From Hymenochaete sp. R1 (taxonomy: Eukaryota > Basidiomycota > Agaricomycetes > Hymenochaetales > Hymenochaetaceae), in NCBI GenBank assembly GCA_019400425.1, contig JAFREE010000104.1, positions 1 to 64,000 on the forward strand: a DNA stretch of 64,000 nt, given 5' to 3'. Under the pieces are notes generated by a model. It made no database searches. It saw only the letters and a list, made by a program, of their open reading frames with translations, and had not been told where the DNA came from. The position numbers and the translations under genes were made by a program. Of the stretch, positions 1 to 11,489 are shown one piece after another. The number at the start of each line of letters is the position of its first letter. The stretch's first letter is position 1.

Positions 1-629
1 TGTCTTCTCAGGAGTTGGTGTGGTAGATGCTTCGAATGACCGACAGACAGCCAGAGCTACCTTTGGTGTTGAGATACGATGCGATATGAAGAGCAGGGTA
101 GTTGAGCATACCAGAATCTCTATTCATTCTTTCATATTCCCCACCACCTTCCTCAAGAGGATTTCGACTCCCGAAGCCAAAGGTCTTTGATAGTAGGGAG
201 CTCGTCAAGCCGAAGGGATCACCTCGTCGAACGGCGTCTTTGTATCCGGTCTTTCCTGAATTAGATTCTAACAAAACACCGAGAGTATGTACGACCGCTT
301 GCGTTTCAGTCAGGAGATGTGCGTAACTGCTTGGATCGAGTGCGTCGGCTTTCAACCATTTCACCTGAGCAATCCATACGCTCAGTGCAGTGATTATGAA
401 TGGATTCTTCTTACGACTCACATTAGACGTCCATGCTGGATAATGACCATTGGGCGTCCTAAACGGTCTACCAGATGAGCTTATGCTAGTGATACGTAGT
501 CCACGCGATAGTGCAGCCTTGCATACCGCCGAACCTGGGGACCAGTGGGACCGATGAAAACAGGGATTGCGAGAAACTGGCGAAACGCGTACCAATAAAC
601 CCGTTCCCTCCAACGACAAGGATATTCAT
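1..629 (-). CDS. COQ11: COQ11-like mitochondrial NAD(P)-binding protein (partial)
   Basis: An atypical short-chain dehydrogenase with a Rossmann fold, resembling yeast Coq11 (coenzyme Q synthesis) and distantly the complex I subunit NDUFA9. I start it at the ATG at 629, because this gives the dinucleotide-binding motif GGNGFIG within the first 13 residues. The start lies in a 37-nt exon 1. Further exons read SAVCKAALSRGL, then VKWLKADALDP and VVHTLGVLLES, which are Coq11-type segments. Three introns are visible. One lies right after the glycine motif, one has its donor after TSN, and one spans 57-112. The last joins NRDSA to LAVCRSFEAS and removes a false stop near position 8. The frame is still open at position 1, so the C-terminus is outside the window. 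Assignment to this family is good; its exact biochemical role is inferred from yeast. Confidence 0.82.
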
Positions 630-1135
630 CTCTAGTAAATATCGAAGTCGGTGAGATTAATGTCGCTGAAGGTACGAAGAATAACTGAAGTAACTATGAC
701 TGTCGTGGCTGAGAGCTGAGAACTTCAAGTTAGAAAGCTGCCAAACGTCGTCGTCGCGCGCGCGTCGAGCTCGCCTGGGACGTCCTCAGTGCATTCTTCT
801 TGCATCCTTGAAATGACCACCATTCCGATTAAATTTCACGAATAGTTTTGTTTTTAACAAACTAACAATGAAGTCGAGTTAAATGTTTCTAGAGTATGAA
901 TGAGTAGCAAAATGGATATAATTTGTGGAGAGCTCGATATATGCATATGCACAATAAAGACAAATATGATCATTCCGCCAGGAGATGCATTCCCTTCGGG
1001 GCAACGGAAAAGAGCGTCAACAATATTAATGGGTCTCCTGAATCGAGATGCATTGAGCTTAGCTTGAGACAGACTTTTCAAGTTGGATTTGTGTGCGACG
1101 GTAGTTGAACGGAATGAATGCTAGTACACATGATT
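630..1135. other. Intergenic, upstream of the COQ11-like gene
   Basis: About 500 bases without a supportable gene. The part next to 629 should hold the COQ11-like promoter. A GC-rich patch of alternating cg lies near 755-768. Open frames on both strands here are short and have no recognisable motif. Confidence 0.5.
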
Positions 1136-1414
1136 TTACGCTTCCGCCGCTCCACTGACAGTTTCTTCACTAGTACTGCCAGTGAACTGGCTTGTCTGAA
1201 TAGCTGTTGCCAAAGTCCTGAAGCGTTGCAACTCTGTCCAGGTGAGGTAAGACGCTCCTTTTACAAAGGCATCTACTATTCCTGACATGCCTAACACTTG
1301 AATGAGCCCATTTTCTCCAACCCGAACGACGACTCGGAACTCCTCCACCACCAGGGGATACAAACACAGTTCTGGCAATTGAGAATGAGTCCTTAAGCTT
1401 GTTGTAAAAGACAT
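1136..1414 (-). CDS. Small unknown protein, 92 aa (uncertain)
   Basis: An uninterrupted 92-codon frame with ordinary codon use for this window. The centre of the protein (VVVRVGENGLIQVLGMSG) is moderately hydrophobic, followed by a YLTWTELQRFRTL stretch that could be helical and a Ser/Thr/Glu tail. I do not recognise it. A possible leader with a donor-like site lies upstream near 1480-1485, so the start could be in another exon. It runs in the same direction as the COQ11-like gene, 506 bases upstream of that gene's start. It could be a real small gene, the last exon of a larger one, or a chance frame. Confidence 0.35.
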   Translation of the reverse strand: MSFTTSLRTHSQLPELCLYPLVVEEFRVVVRVGENGLIQVLGMSGIVDAFVKGASYLTWTELQRFRTLATAIQTSQFTGSTSEETVSGAAEA

Positions 1415-1976
1415 GATGGTGACAAAAAGCGTCGAGGAATACTGGGGTACTTGTAGTCCGGGGACGACGGAAGATGTGCCTACCTCAAACTCAGATCGCT
1501 ATCTTAAGCTTGCACCCGTAAAAGGCTTGCTTGCCAGCGCACGATGAAGCACAGCAGCAGCCTCTCATGATTATACACAAACAATCGAAGGTAAACGATC
1601 TTTTTTGAGTTGTTTGATTTTTTATTTCGGCAAATACATGACCGTTGGACGCAAGGACATCAAGTACCCAATCCAGCATGAAGTGCCAACCAAAGAGACA
1701 GAAAAAGAAAAGCGTGAGAAAACCCTGGAGAGACTAGCTATCAAATACAACAGAAAACAGACCATGCATGCATGGCAGTGTCTGCGGAAGGCGAAGAAAA
1801 TAAATGCAGGGACTGGCCTTGTCATGAGACTTCTGGAGTCTGGATTTCGTCAGTGGCGTCTCGCGCATAACGGAATGGAAGGAAACAGAGAATCATGGGG
1901 CATGCCCAAACGGAGGAAACAGAGTAAAAAAAAAGTAATGGAGCGGGGTGAGCAAAAGGGGATTGATGCTCGTCAT
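1415..1976. other. Intergenic between small frame and DPBB gene
   Basis: Contains the 3' flank of the DPBB gene and possible leader of the small frame. Open frames on the plus strand continue antisense into the DPBB gene and show no family features. A run of ten A lies near 1926-1935. Confidence 0.45.
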
Positions 1977-3119
1977 CTAGACAAACTCCCAGTCGATGGA
2001 GACGAGACCCTCAGCTTCGGTCGCGATCGAGGTGAACGCGCCAACACTGAGGTCGATACTGTTCGAGTTTTCGCACGTCGGGCAAGCGTCGGCGATAGTG
2101 ACCGTCACAGACTTGCTGTTCGCGGGGTTGGTGATCTTGACTTGTTTGCCGCAAAGGTCGGACTGAGCGCCTGTGTTGCCGTAGCGGTCCGAGTCAATGG
2201 CAGCAATCATGTCGCTGTCAGAGTGGACAGTGCCGCAAGCGCCCGCGACGCCATTCTGATAGAAGAAGGTCGCACTAGAGATAGTCCAATCAATATGAGA
2301 GCATAGGAATTCTTTTTTTAAAAAAGCAGCTTACAATCCGCCAGTGATAGTGCCCTCGGAACCAGAGTCAGATCCAGAGGTGCTGGTGGCTTCGGCAGCG
2401 CTGGAAGTCGAAGTGCTGGAGGCTTCATCGGTGCTGGAGAATTCGGAGGAGCTCGATTCGGGAACGAAGACCTGGTTAGTTTGGCTGGCGGGGGCATCGG
2501 TGGATGTGGCAGACGCTTCCGCAGAGAAGGACGTAGCAGACGATTCTGCAGAGAAAGACGAGCTTTCATCAGCATCGCAATCTTCATCGTCATCCTCGCA
2601 ATCCTCCTCGTCGTCAGAACAGTCGTCAGAAACAGCAACGTTGGAGACGGGCGTGGATGAAGCCAGGGCAGCCGAGGACGTGAAGGAAGCCGAAGTGTCA
2701 CCATCGTCCGGAGTGGTCACGGTCGAGGTTTCCTCGGCGGCAGAGGCAGACGTGGAAGCAGAGTCGGAAGGAGTGCATTCCGCAGGACGAGTGGAGAGCG
2801 ACTCGTCTTTCTATAAAAGGGAAGAAAGATCAGCATATCGTGCGACACGTCAAAAATAGAGGGCTATATGCGGCCGTAGCAACGAGACTAAAACAGACAG
2901 AAAATCAAGACTCACGAGAAGAGGGTGGCAGCACGACTCGAAGAAGTCGGTGTTGTGCTGGTCCTGGCAGTCGAGCGCAAGGTATCGAGTGTGGTAGGTG
3001 TTGTAATCTTCGAGACCTTCAGTCCACCAACCAGCGGGCGCAGTCTTGCGAGGCACAGCACGGGCAGAAACGGCGGAGACAGCAGCGAAAACGGCGACGA
3101 GAGTCTTGAATGCGAACAT
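1977..3119 (-). CDS. Secreted DPBB (RlpA/expansin-like) protein with Ser/Asp-rich linker
   Basis: Three exons (2916-3119, 2335-2810, 1977-2274) join in frame to a 325-residue protein. Residues 1-20 are a signal peptide (MFAFKTLVAVFAAVSAVSA). Next is a short unique region with several Cys (LALDCQDQ, ESCCHPLL). Residues about 70-225 are an extreme low-complexity linker of Ser, Ala, Thr, Glu and Asp, probably O-glycosylated, including an acidic DDCSDDEEDCEDDDEDC patch. The C-terminal ~100 residues form a double-psi beta-barrel: ATFFYQNG, ACGTVHSDSD, LCGKQVKITN, ADACPTC and SIDLSVGAF are the usual fungal RlpA-like landmarks, including the paired Cys. Such proteins are secreted or wall-attached and often induced in fruiting bodies or during interaction with plants; catalytic activity is not established for the family. 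Confidence 0.9.
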
Positions 3120-5030
3120 GGCGGTCGTATTTGCGGTGAGAGTCGGTTGAGTGTGTCGAGAAGTTGGATTGATGGCAGCAGAAGGCTGGAAGGGCGAAGT
3201 AAAGACGGTGTTTGGGAAGAGAACGACTTCTTGAATGAAAGTGAGGGTAAGGGGGACCTGACTAGGGTCTAACCTATATGAGTTGTTGTTCGTCAGTGAC
3301 TCAAACTCTTACACGTCGACGAGGACACCGTGGGCAGTGACGAGGGAAGGGGACTGACCGAAAACCGCGAGAGGGAGTGAGGGCGAGAGACTGAGAGAGG
3401 GAAAAGATGAGTTGGATGATGGGAAGAAATGAAGATCGTCTTATATGTATGCACGTCACGTGCCACAGGTTCCAAAAAGAAATGAAAACAAATTTTCCCA
3501 TTGGGCCAGACTCGGCCTCGGTGGATCAAAGCATATTGAGTAATTGATGCCGGCAACGGCCATCACGCATCCACCCTCGTTTCCGCAGTTGCTCGCCCGC
3601 CACTGCAGACAGACTGGACAACATCTGGACAACTCCAGTCTTTCAATTCCCATATTCAGCCTCATCTCGTCTCACTCGCCGTGAATGCTAATATTGCGGT
3701 CATTGCTACAGAGAAAACATAGAGTACCACAGAGTTGTATTTTCGAGTTCTTGTCAGACATCCGTAGAGCTGGGAATCTAGGGCGTGCCAGAGAACATCC
3801 GCGCACAGCTTGGCCACGGCCACGTCCCCACGGAAGATGCGCTTGCTTTTTGCGGGATCGATCAAGTCCAGTACTAGTCCCATAGCGGTGCCCGCTCATC
3901 GTTTCACGGTGGTCTTTGAATGCCGTTTGTAGTTTAGCGGAGAGCTTTTCTCCGATTCCAGACTCCAGTGTCGTCCGTAAGGCACATAGCGGAGCACTCT
4001 AGTAACCCCGTAAATTGTCTTTGTCTTGGCCTCAAATGACAACGACAAGTTAGGTGCGATACTCTTCCGAGGCGATTCTCTAGGTGGTACTGGACGCTGG
4101 GTCGTTGGCCTCAGTTTGCAAACCTTGCCTTCATAACAATGTCGATGCAAGAAAGAGACCCCCAGTCTCTTCTTCCGCTCTTTGACCGCTATACATCCAA
4201 ACGAACCGAGATCATGTCATCTTTTGCTGTGCATTACTCTCCCCTTACTCGGAAGATGCGCAGATTGACTGACTACGTGGCCTTGTATTAATTGTACGTG
4301 AATATATGCGCGTGCAGAGCGGACAAGAGAATATAAGACACGATAAATAAGCTTAGAACCGGAGAAGTTGTGGAGTGAGTTGACATGGCTCAGCTAAAAG
4401 TCGCTTCCGCGCAGCATACAGAAACCGATTATGGACGCTGGGAGTGTCCCACCAATTTGTTTTGAGACGATAATGTACAGAAATATTCACGATGGAAAAA
4501 GTTAAAAGCTTGCCATTCGGCATTCGGGCGGCGAACGGTATATTCAAGTTGTTTGGTTGGTTGTTTGTAGTTGTGAGTCCCGACAAGCGAGCCCTTTTTC
4601 GAGCTCGGCAAGAAAACTTGTGCGCGACGTACGCATCCTTTACCTTGGACTATCACTTATAAGCTGAGTAGGAGAGCTCTCTCAACTCGAGCTGCCACAG
4701 ATATCTACGGGACCTAAGTGAATGCGAGTGTATTAAGGAAGTAATAGCGATTTCCCTAATATTTCCGGTGGTGTTTGCGCTAATGCTTGCCACCTCAGTC
4801 AAATCTTGAACGGTGGATTCCTCTGGTCTTTTGCCGCGTCTTCAACGACGCCACTTCAAGACCTCTTTACTCGACAATCCATAGTAAATACTAGCACTCT
4901 CATAATCAATCCATGTAGCTCTTCTATTGGTTACTGGACCTCCCTTTGGTTATACACACGGACAATGGCTAAACGTAGCTCAGTTTAAACTCGGTGGCAG
5001 AGTCACGAACCTCATCCAGCCAGATTCAAA
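3120..5030. other. Gene-poor region, 1.9 kb
   Basis: The first ~150 bases are the DPBB leader and promoter. Two adjacent minus-strand frames at 3896-4150 (84 codons) and 3662-3883 (73 codons) have gene-like codon use and abut in different frames. I could not join them by a convincing intron, and no motif is recognisable, so they may be a decayed gene. 4350-4660 holds further minus-strand frames without support. I see no repeat, tRNA or transposon end here. Confidence 0.4.
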
Positions 5031-5156
5031 ATGTCGTTGTTGTGGTCTACCCAGAAAGCTGTGCTGGAAACTACGGCTGACAGGTGAGGAAATAACATAA
5101 AGTACTGGCTCTCCCGCGCAATTCTAATATCCCCATCCTTTGACAGTTCGTTCATC

Positions 5157-6921
5157 ATGGCCCCGACACGATCACTCAAAGCCTCCGCTGCTTACAACCC
5201 CATCGCCCACCGATCTACGACCACCCTTCCCAACCGTCCTCAGCACCCCCGTTACGACGTTTTCGGTACTCTCTTGTCCGAAAAGAGATTCATTGACAAC
5301 GTAGTACCGACCCGTCCTCGTCCTCGACGTGTCAACATTTACGCAGAGACACGCTCAAGCACAGTAGGTACTTTTCCACCCTCAACAACATCTCACACTA
5401 ACTTCTTCTCTCAGTCGTTTGAGCAGAGGCGGGCGGAACGTAATAGGAAGTTAGAGAAGGCTAACTCGCAGATACTGCCGCTGCTCGACTTGGACCCGGG
5501 TAGGTTCGCCGCTGACCGAGGCGAACCCAGTCTCAAAGCCCGGGTCCGGCAGGGCGGGCGATCAGATAAGTTGGTTGAAAAGCATGTAAGTATTCTCATG
5601 ACTCTCTAGCACTATCACCTTCTCACTTGAAGTATGCCAGGCCCAAACAATAACCACCACCACCATTCCATTTGGTTCTGAAGACGACGTAAGTACCACC
5701 CTCTTTCATCGTCAACGTTGTCAGCCTCACTAACTCCGTGCTACCGTCAGCTTTCGGACCAAGACCAGCCACCATCCCCCTCTCCCGTTGGAGTCACATA
5801 CACCAAGTCAACCGCTCGCGCCGTGCCCAGACGGCGTCCTGCCCAAAGCAGACCCACGAGCTCTCTGAAGCCGCCCAGCTCAGATCTCGATGACTCGTTG
5901 ATGCGTCTCAACGCTCTCAATATCAGGTCGGATGACAGCCCACCCAATCCAGGGGCCGTCAGTTCGATGGAAGTGCCCACGCGCAATCGCAACCCACGCA
6001 AGCGTGATAGGGCCGAGGAGGAAGGGGAAGCTGCCCCCTACGTCGGGTTCGACGACACCGAACGACCACGAACCCCGACGGTGAAGCGGCGACGTGTACA
6101 GATCCCGCTCACACCCGTCCCGACAACCAACCCCGCTACGCCAACTCGGCGGGTTGGACAAGAGGACGAGTACCCTGGCTCACCGGTCACACGAGTCAGG
6201 AAGACAGTCGTCGACACGCAGGTCGACAAGTCGGACTCGACTACCGCCGCACCCATTTCTGGCGGGGTCGAGGACGCCCCTGCGCCGACGCTGTGCAAGG
6301 CAGAGGACTTCGTTGTCGAGTCCTTCCTTGCAAGCCTCCACGCAGAGCTGAAGGACGCGGACGTCGAGAAGGCTGCTACGGAGCAGTTCTCGATGCCGGA
6401 CGTTCTACTGGCTCTCGAGGAGGTCTCGGGACCATCCCCCTCACCTTCGGTACAGACGGAGATGGAGATGGTTCCCGACCCCAACCCCGACGGCTCAATC
6501 AACGCGGCAGAGGTCGTCTGCCCCGAGCCCGTCACCCTCATGGAGATCGATTGGATCGATACCCCGATGGACGTGGACATCGAGCTCCACGTCCCGATGG
6601 ATATCGTCATCGATTGCGGCTACGACTACTCACTCGACGACTCGCCCGTTGTGGAGGACATGAGCCTGGATCTAGGCGACGCTATGGAAATAGACGTCGC
6701 CGAAGAGGACTATCGTATGGACTGTACCTGAGTCGCACCCTGCATGACTCGGTTCTCTAGTTCCTCAAGATCCTGGACAGTCGTAGCTTGGAAAGCCCAT
6801 GAGGCCCTCGAAGTGAGTCCCTTGCTTTTATTTACATTCTTATATTTTACTTATTCGTATAACTTTTCTGTAGGACGCTCGCGGTGAACACTCGGGTAGT
6901 TCCCGTGCCGCGGCTCTTTGA
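5157..6921 (+). CDS. Disordered acidic nuclear-type protein, 489 aa, function unknown
   Basis: Exons 5157-5363, 5415-5585, 5641-5688, 5751-6714, 6781-6812 and 6874-6921 join in frame (489 residues). The N-terminal ~125 residues are basic, with a RYDVFGTLLSEKRF segment and a likely helix (SFEQRRAERNRKLEKAN). The middle is Pro/Ser/Arg-rich with a bipartite-like basic stretch (VKRRRVQIP) that could be a nuclear signal. The C-terminus is strongly acidic with MD-rich repeats (MDVDIEL, MEIDVAEED). If the 66-nt intron 6715-6780 is retained, translation stops at 6731 instead. Splicing it adds YLVAWKAHEALE and DARGEHSGSSRAAAL. An upstream exon (5031-5083) splices in frame to 5147 and could supply an alternative start (510 residues). 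I do not recognise the family. Confidence 0.72.
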
Positions 6922-9562
6922 GCACCATTTTGGAGATCGGGTCGCGCTCTCGCCCTTCTCCCCTCCGACGCGCCGTAGGTTTGCTAGTGGCTTTGGCTTC
7001 GACGACTGACTTGGTCTTCGAACTGCCGGGGCTTCTTGCTTACTTCTTACGGACGATCAACCCGGATCCCCTCGCAAGTCTCTTGGGAAGCGTGCTCTTT
7101 CATTAACGCTTGGACTGGCTTGGATCTGGCAGCTTGCTCTGTGTGCACGAAGGTCGACACGCGCACTTGGCAAGAGGTTTGTTGTCGCAGACATCGAAGA
7201 TACTCGAAACCCTAGGACGAACTTCGACAAATGAGTACTCCCGATCACAACTGACGCTTTCGGCTTGGATGGCCGTTGGCGTTGGGGACCAGCATAGGCT
7301 AAGTCTTATCAGAGGTTGATTTTGACTTCAGCTTGGTTACGATGATCCTAACTACTCGTCTGCGACTCTTTGGGGCTCACGCCCCACCCCGCGAATAAAC
7401 ATCACTCCTCAAACTCCTCCGACTTTCTTCACTCCGATTTTCTTTCTTTCTCTCGTCTTCCCCGTTCTTGTTTCTGCTTCTCGGTCTTGGTTCTTTCTCT
7501 CTGGATCTCGTCTCGGTCTCGGTCTCGATTTATTTCTATCTTAATTACTTCATACATATATAATCTGTAATATCGCTCTATCTACTACCGCGACGGTCGT
7601 CGAAGCTCGTTCGAACTTTTGTTCGGACTCGAGTTCCGCCTCGCGCTTTCTCTCTCTCTCTGCACTTACTCTAACTATCTCACATTCATATATTCGTATC
7701 TGTATTCTGCGTGTACTATATAAATTTCGTTTCTTTGGTTTATTATGTGATTATTCAATTATAAGTGACAATACTGGGTATCGAGTCTAAGAGTGTTGAT
7801 AATTCGCGTATCTTTTGGGTTCTCTCCCCCTATCTCCAATTTCAACTTCGCGTCCCACTACGAAGCCAGCATACGAGTTTCTGCATCGTATATAACGTTT
7901 CGAAAGAGAAACTCTTCACAAATGGGACATTGACAGGACGGCGCAAAACGAGAGTTACGCGAGATGTAAGAGGATTGATAGGCGCATTGAAAGTGAATTA
8001 TAGAAGGAAAGGGGGAAGGGCCATAGTGAGGTTATCAACAGGATGCGGGACGTATAAGTTGAATGCTCTCGTCACGAGTCTGCACCTTCGTAAAGCCATT
8101 CACGGTAGCAACCACAAAAACAAACTTTCTCCCGTCACCACTCTTCTCTGGAAGCTACTCCAAAGCGGCCAGGAACACCTCGCGCTGTTGCTGCGACTCT
8201 ATGGCACGGAAATGAGTTGCATCATCGAGAAGAACGTGTACTTAGGTACTATTGGTACATCACCCTCGAAGGTTCGAGTACTATTTCCTGCGAGTGCTTC
8301 CTTGAGAATATTGAAGACTCTGTAGTCCAAGAGATAGTGCTTTGCCTTTGACGGCAGACCTGGTAAATGTGGTGTGTGCATTAATTTGGAGCAGGCTGAA
8401 TGCGCTTTAATCCATACCCTCCATCCATAAAGTCCTCTTCAGTATTCAAGCCGAGCGTCTTCCCATGCTTCCCTTGTCTTCCTGAGATGTTGTTCCGCCT
8501 ATTCCCACGGACGTCACGTAAGGTTCGTTATAGCACTGTCGTCGGGAGCAGCCTCAAATAACCCCGACAATACTTTAACAAGAAAGCGTCGTCTTCGATG
8601 ATACAGAACATTGCGTACGTCTTGCCCGCAGTTGGATGTGCCGCCTGCCACGGAGAATGTGGGTTTGAGGTCGGATTCCCAGTCCCAGACTTGTTCGATC
8701 CACATCCCCTCCCTAGCACCGTCGTGAGGTTACGATGGTCTTCTTCGATCAACCTTGTAACATCACGGCGGAGATACCTCTCTGAAAATTTGCGGATAAT
8801 CTGTGACATGTCGACAATATGGGATATCAAGATGTGTTAAGAATGGGAACTGAAGGTTAAGGAAAAAGAGAGAAAGAGAGGAGAGTTTTCGTATCCTTCC
8901 AACTCGTCGTTGTACCGCAAAACCACCGTTTGCCTGGTCTCCTCAGATATATTGCAGAGAAGACTCACTAAGAAGAGTGAGAGCAATATAGACATGCCAA
9001 CGAAGGCTTGGATAAGTGTCTTTGAACGACTAACACAGCAGTTTCGGAGGAAAGGCGATGCATGCCATAACACACGTCACTAGTATGTATTGCACTGAGC
9101 CAGCAGTCCTCATAACGTGATTAAACCTCGTTCTAGATCTTGGGGGAAGACAGGTGTAGATTCGGTGCAGCTTGGTTAGAGAGTTTTGACGAGCGAGACA
9201 CTGATACAACCTAAGCAATGGTTGTCGCGGCCCTATTCGATTACATATGAAGACAACATGAATGTTGGCAAGAACATGGACAGACTGGAGTCTCCGAGGG
9301 CATCAGTATCTTCACCACGATTAGTAATTTAGCATATCCCGTGTCCTAAAGATTCGAATGCAGGGCGAGAAGGGAAGAGAGACACTGTGTATAGTCTGTA
9401 ACAACCTGAACTCGAGGAGTCGGAAGATATTATTTATAGCCTGTGACGCAGTCACAGTCACAGCCGGTGTCTGCAGTCGCGGCTGCGCAGTGCGCGCTTT
9501 CAAGCTTCAACCCAACCCCCTTGTCGGCTACGAAGCCTTGCCCGCGAATAACCCAGCCGATT
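6922..9562. other. Gene-poor region with pyrimidine-rich tract, 2.6 kb
   Basis: Holds the 3' flank of the preceding gene, a C/T-rich stretch (about 7400-7760) and several frames with no recognisable family. The best of these are on the minus strand. One is at 8528-8818, reading MSQIIRKFSERYLRRD near its start and containing a possible GTGC...GCAG intron. The other is at 8199-8381. They could be exons of a decayed or fast-evolving gene, but no coherent model emerged. The last few hundred bases should contain the SCAMP promoter. Confidence 0.4.
7400..7760. repeat. Pyrimidine-rich low-complexity tract
   Basis: On the plus strand this stretch is dominated by C and T, with runs such as ctcggtctcggtctcg and ctttctctctctctc. 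It ends in an AT-rich segment. A similar tract lies at about 37580-38000. Such tracts are common around fungal transcription starts, but no gene can be assigned to this one. Confidence 0.55.
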
Positions 9563-10984
9563 ATGAGTACGTTTGCTGTTGCATATACACTGGGTACTCA
9601 TTCCTGACATCAGCCCGTAGATAACGCACCGCTAGACAACCCATTTGCCTCGACACATTCTCTCGACGAGAATCCATTCGATGACCCGTACTCAACCTCA
9701 CAGGCTCAGCCGCAACCCCAGGTGCAGCGTGAGGCGGAGCTCTCCCGGAGAGAAGCTGAGCTGAGACAGAGGGAGACGGACTTGGAGGCTGCTCAGCGTG
9801 AACATACGCAGAGGGTTGAGAACATGCGGTTGCACGGGAACAAGAACTGGCCTCCGTGTACGTGCCGTCTGCTCTCAGAAGAGGTTTCAATTCGAATAAA
9901 GCACTGGCTGACTTACGAACCCTTTGCCGGGTTTTTGGTCGTGCATATCTCTTCTCATAGTCTTTCCGCTGATTTACCACAGTATCAATGACGAGATCCC
10001 GGCGGATTCAAGGCAACTCGTATGGAGGCTGTACTACCTCTGGCTTATCCTCCTTGTGACTTTGGTGATCAATATGGTTGCATGCATATTCATTCTCACT
10101 GCGGGCTCGAGTGACGGTGGAAAGGACCTTGGATCAAGCATAGGGTTTGTCTATGTTCACCACTGTGCAAGTAACCATTGCCCTGACGTCTCGGTCTCCT
10201 CACAGCTACATATTCGTCATAGGCGCTCTGTCATTTTTGCTGTGGTACAGGTATGATTTGTCATTACTCTTTATCGTGCAAACTATTCACGCTCATGTCT
10301 CGTTTTAGACCTGTGTACAATGGGTATATGAAGGTATGTTCAAGCAGTTGTCAGTCTTCGTCGCTAATCCATGTTTCCTAGGAACAAGCTCTTTACTACT
10401 GTGCGTTTACCTTCTACCTGGTTTTGGGCAACCACATGCTTACATCTTCCAATAGATTTTTATTTCTTCTTCTGCGGCTGGCACCTTGTATTCTCGATTT
10501 ACATGTGAGTCTGCGGCTCATGTCTTTTGGATCTACAACTCATAGTTTGGTACAGGATCATTGGTATTCCGGGGTATGCATCCTTTGATTATTACTAGGT
10601 CCGGTATGAGAACTACTGATTGATTTAACTCGGTTAAACATCACTAGCACGGGTGCTGCGGGACTCATTCAAATGATTCAAATGTATGCTCAGGGACATA
10701 TTGTGGCAGGCGTCCTCGGTACGATCTCGACCGCAGGTTGGACCGTACAAGGAGTTGGTAATGCGTTCTATTATCGTCAGGTGCGAAGATACTACTGTGA
10801 AACGAGTGTTACCAGTGCTGATATCATCCTCAGATTTGGATGCATCACAATGCGAAAGGTCACACCTTCAATAATGTACGTGATGCTTTTTCTTATTTGA
10901 AGGGGCGCTGCTCAATCATAACCACAGGCAAAGTCAGAGTTTTCCACTCATATGGCGAAACGATCGCTGTTCGGAAGTTCGTAA
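9563..10984 (+). CDS. SCAMP-family secretory carrier membrane protein, 270 aa
   Basis: A four-helix membrane protein of post-Golgi and endocytic traffic. Eleven exons join to 270 residues. The N-terminus carries NPF motifs (DNPF, ENPF), which bind EH-domain proteins. A charged coiled coil follows (REAELRQRETDLE), then the NWPPFFPLIYHSI entry motif. The membrane domain has helices around LWLILLVTLVINM, GALSFLLWYR, FCGWHLVFSIYM and HIVAGVLGTISTAG. The conserved segment WTVQGVGNAFYYRQIW comes after. The short tail is KSEFSTHMAKRSLFGSS. Exons are 9563-9566, 9621-9857, 9961-10144, 10206-10250, 10309-10333, 10382-10400, 10456-10504, 10556-10573, 10648-10780, 10834-10875 and 10928-10984. The first exon contributes only ATGA, so the start is the least certain part. 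Confidence 0.93.
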
Positions 10985-11489
10985 ATCACTGGCTCAGAGT
11001 GTTGAAATGCGTGCGGTCTCCAACGCAGACCCATGTGCCAACATCAACCGACAAACCTTCGCCACCTCAGCTATCACCTAAGATATCTGAAGAAACGCGA
11101 ATGATTGCATTGAAGTTGAACGTAAAAGACTGCGACGCATCTGTGAAGTAACGCATGTATGTTCGCTTGTAGAGATCGATCGGACTCTTCTATTTTCTCC
11201 CATGTATGGTGCACATGTGTACTGCCAGGCGTTGTTGTCTTATGCTCACTTATGTATTTATTCTTTTCAATTTGACTTTTGAAACGTCTTCAAAGAAAGC
11301 ATGGACCACGCGTGTCTTTGAGCTGTGGGCACTTTGCGCTTAATCGCCAAGACCCAAGGCAGCAGTCGAGCGAGGCACGAGTCTCCTATAATCGGAGTTT
11401 GAATATTTTACGTAAGCAGCTATAATATTAAGACGCGTTTTAACAGGATGACTTCTTCGTTTCAAACCACCATCACCTCTTTCTAAAGG
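10985..11489. other. Intergenic between SCAMP and PAB1
   Basis: SCAMP 3' flank and PAB1 promoter. No gene, repeat or RNA is evident. The open frame overlapping 10840-11151 only reads through SCAMP's last introns. Confidence 0.5.

Noticed and set aside
1605..2306. 233-codon plus-strand frame
   Set aside because: Antisense to the last exon of the DPBB gene for half its length; composition is that of a shadow frame and no motif is present.
2344..2859. 171-codon acidic plus-strand frame
   Set aside because: Mirror of the Ser/Asp-rich linker exon on the minus strand, which splices correctly into a secreted protein.
6038..6610. 190-codon minus-strand frame
   Set aside because: Antisense shadow of the large exon of the acidic protein in GC-richer DNA.
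7765..8325. 186-codon plus-strand frame
   Set aside because: Begins at a doubtful non-ATG codon, no introns or motifs, and opposite-strand frames are equally plausible.
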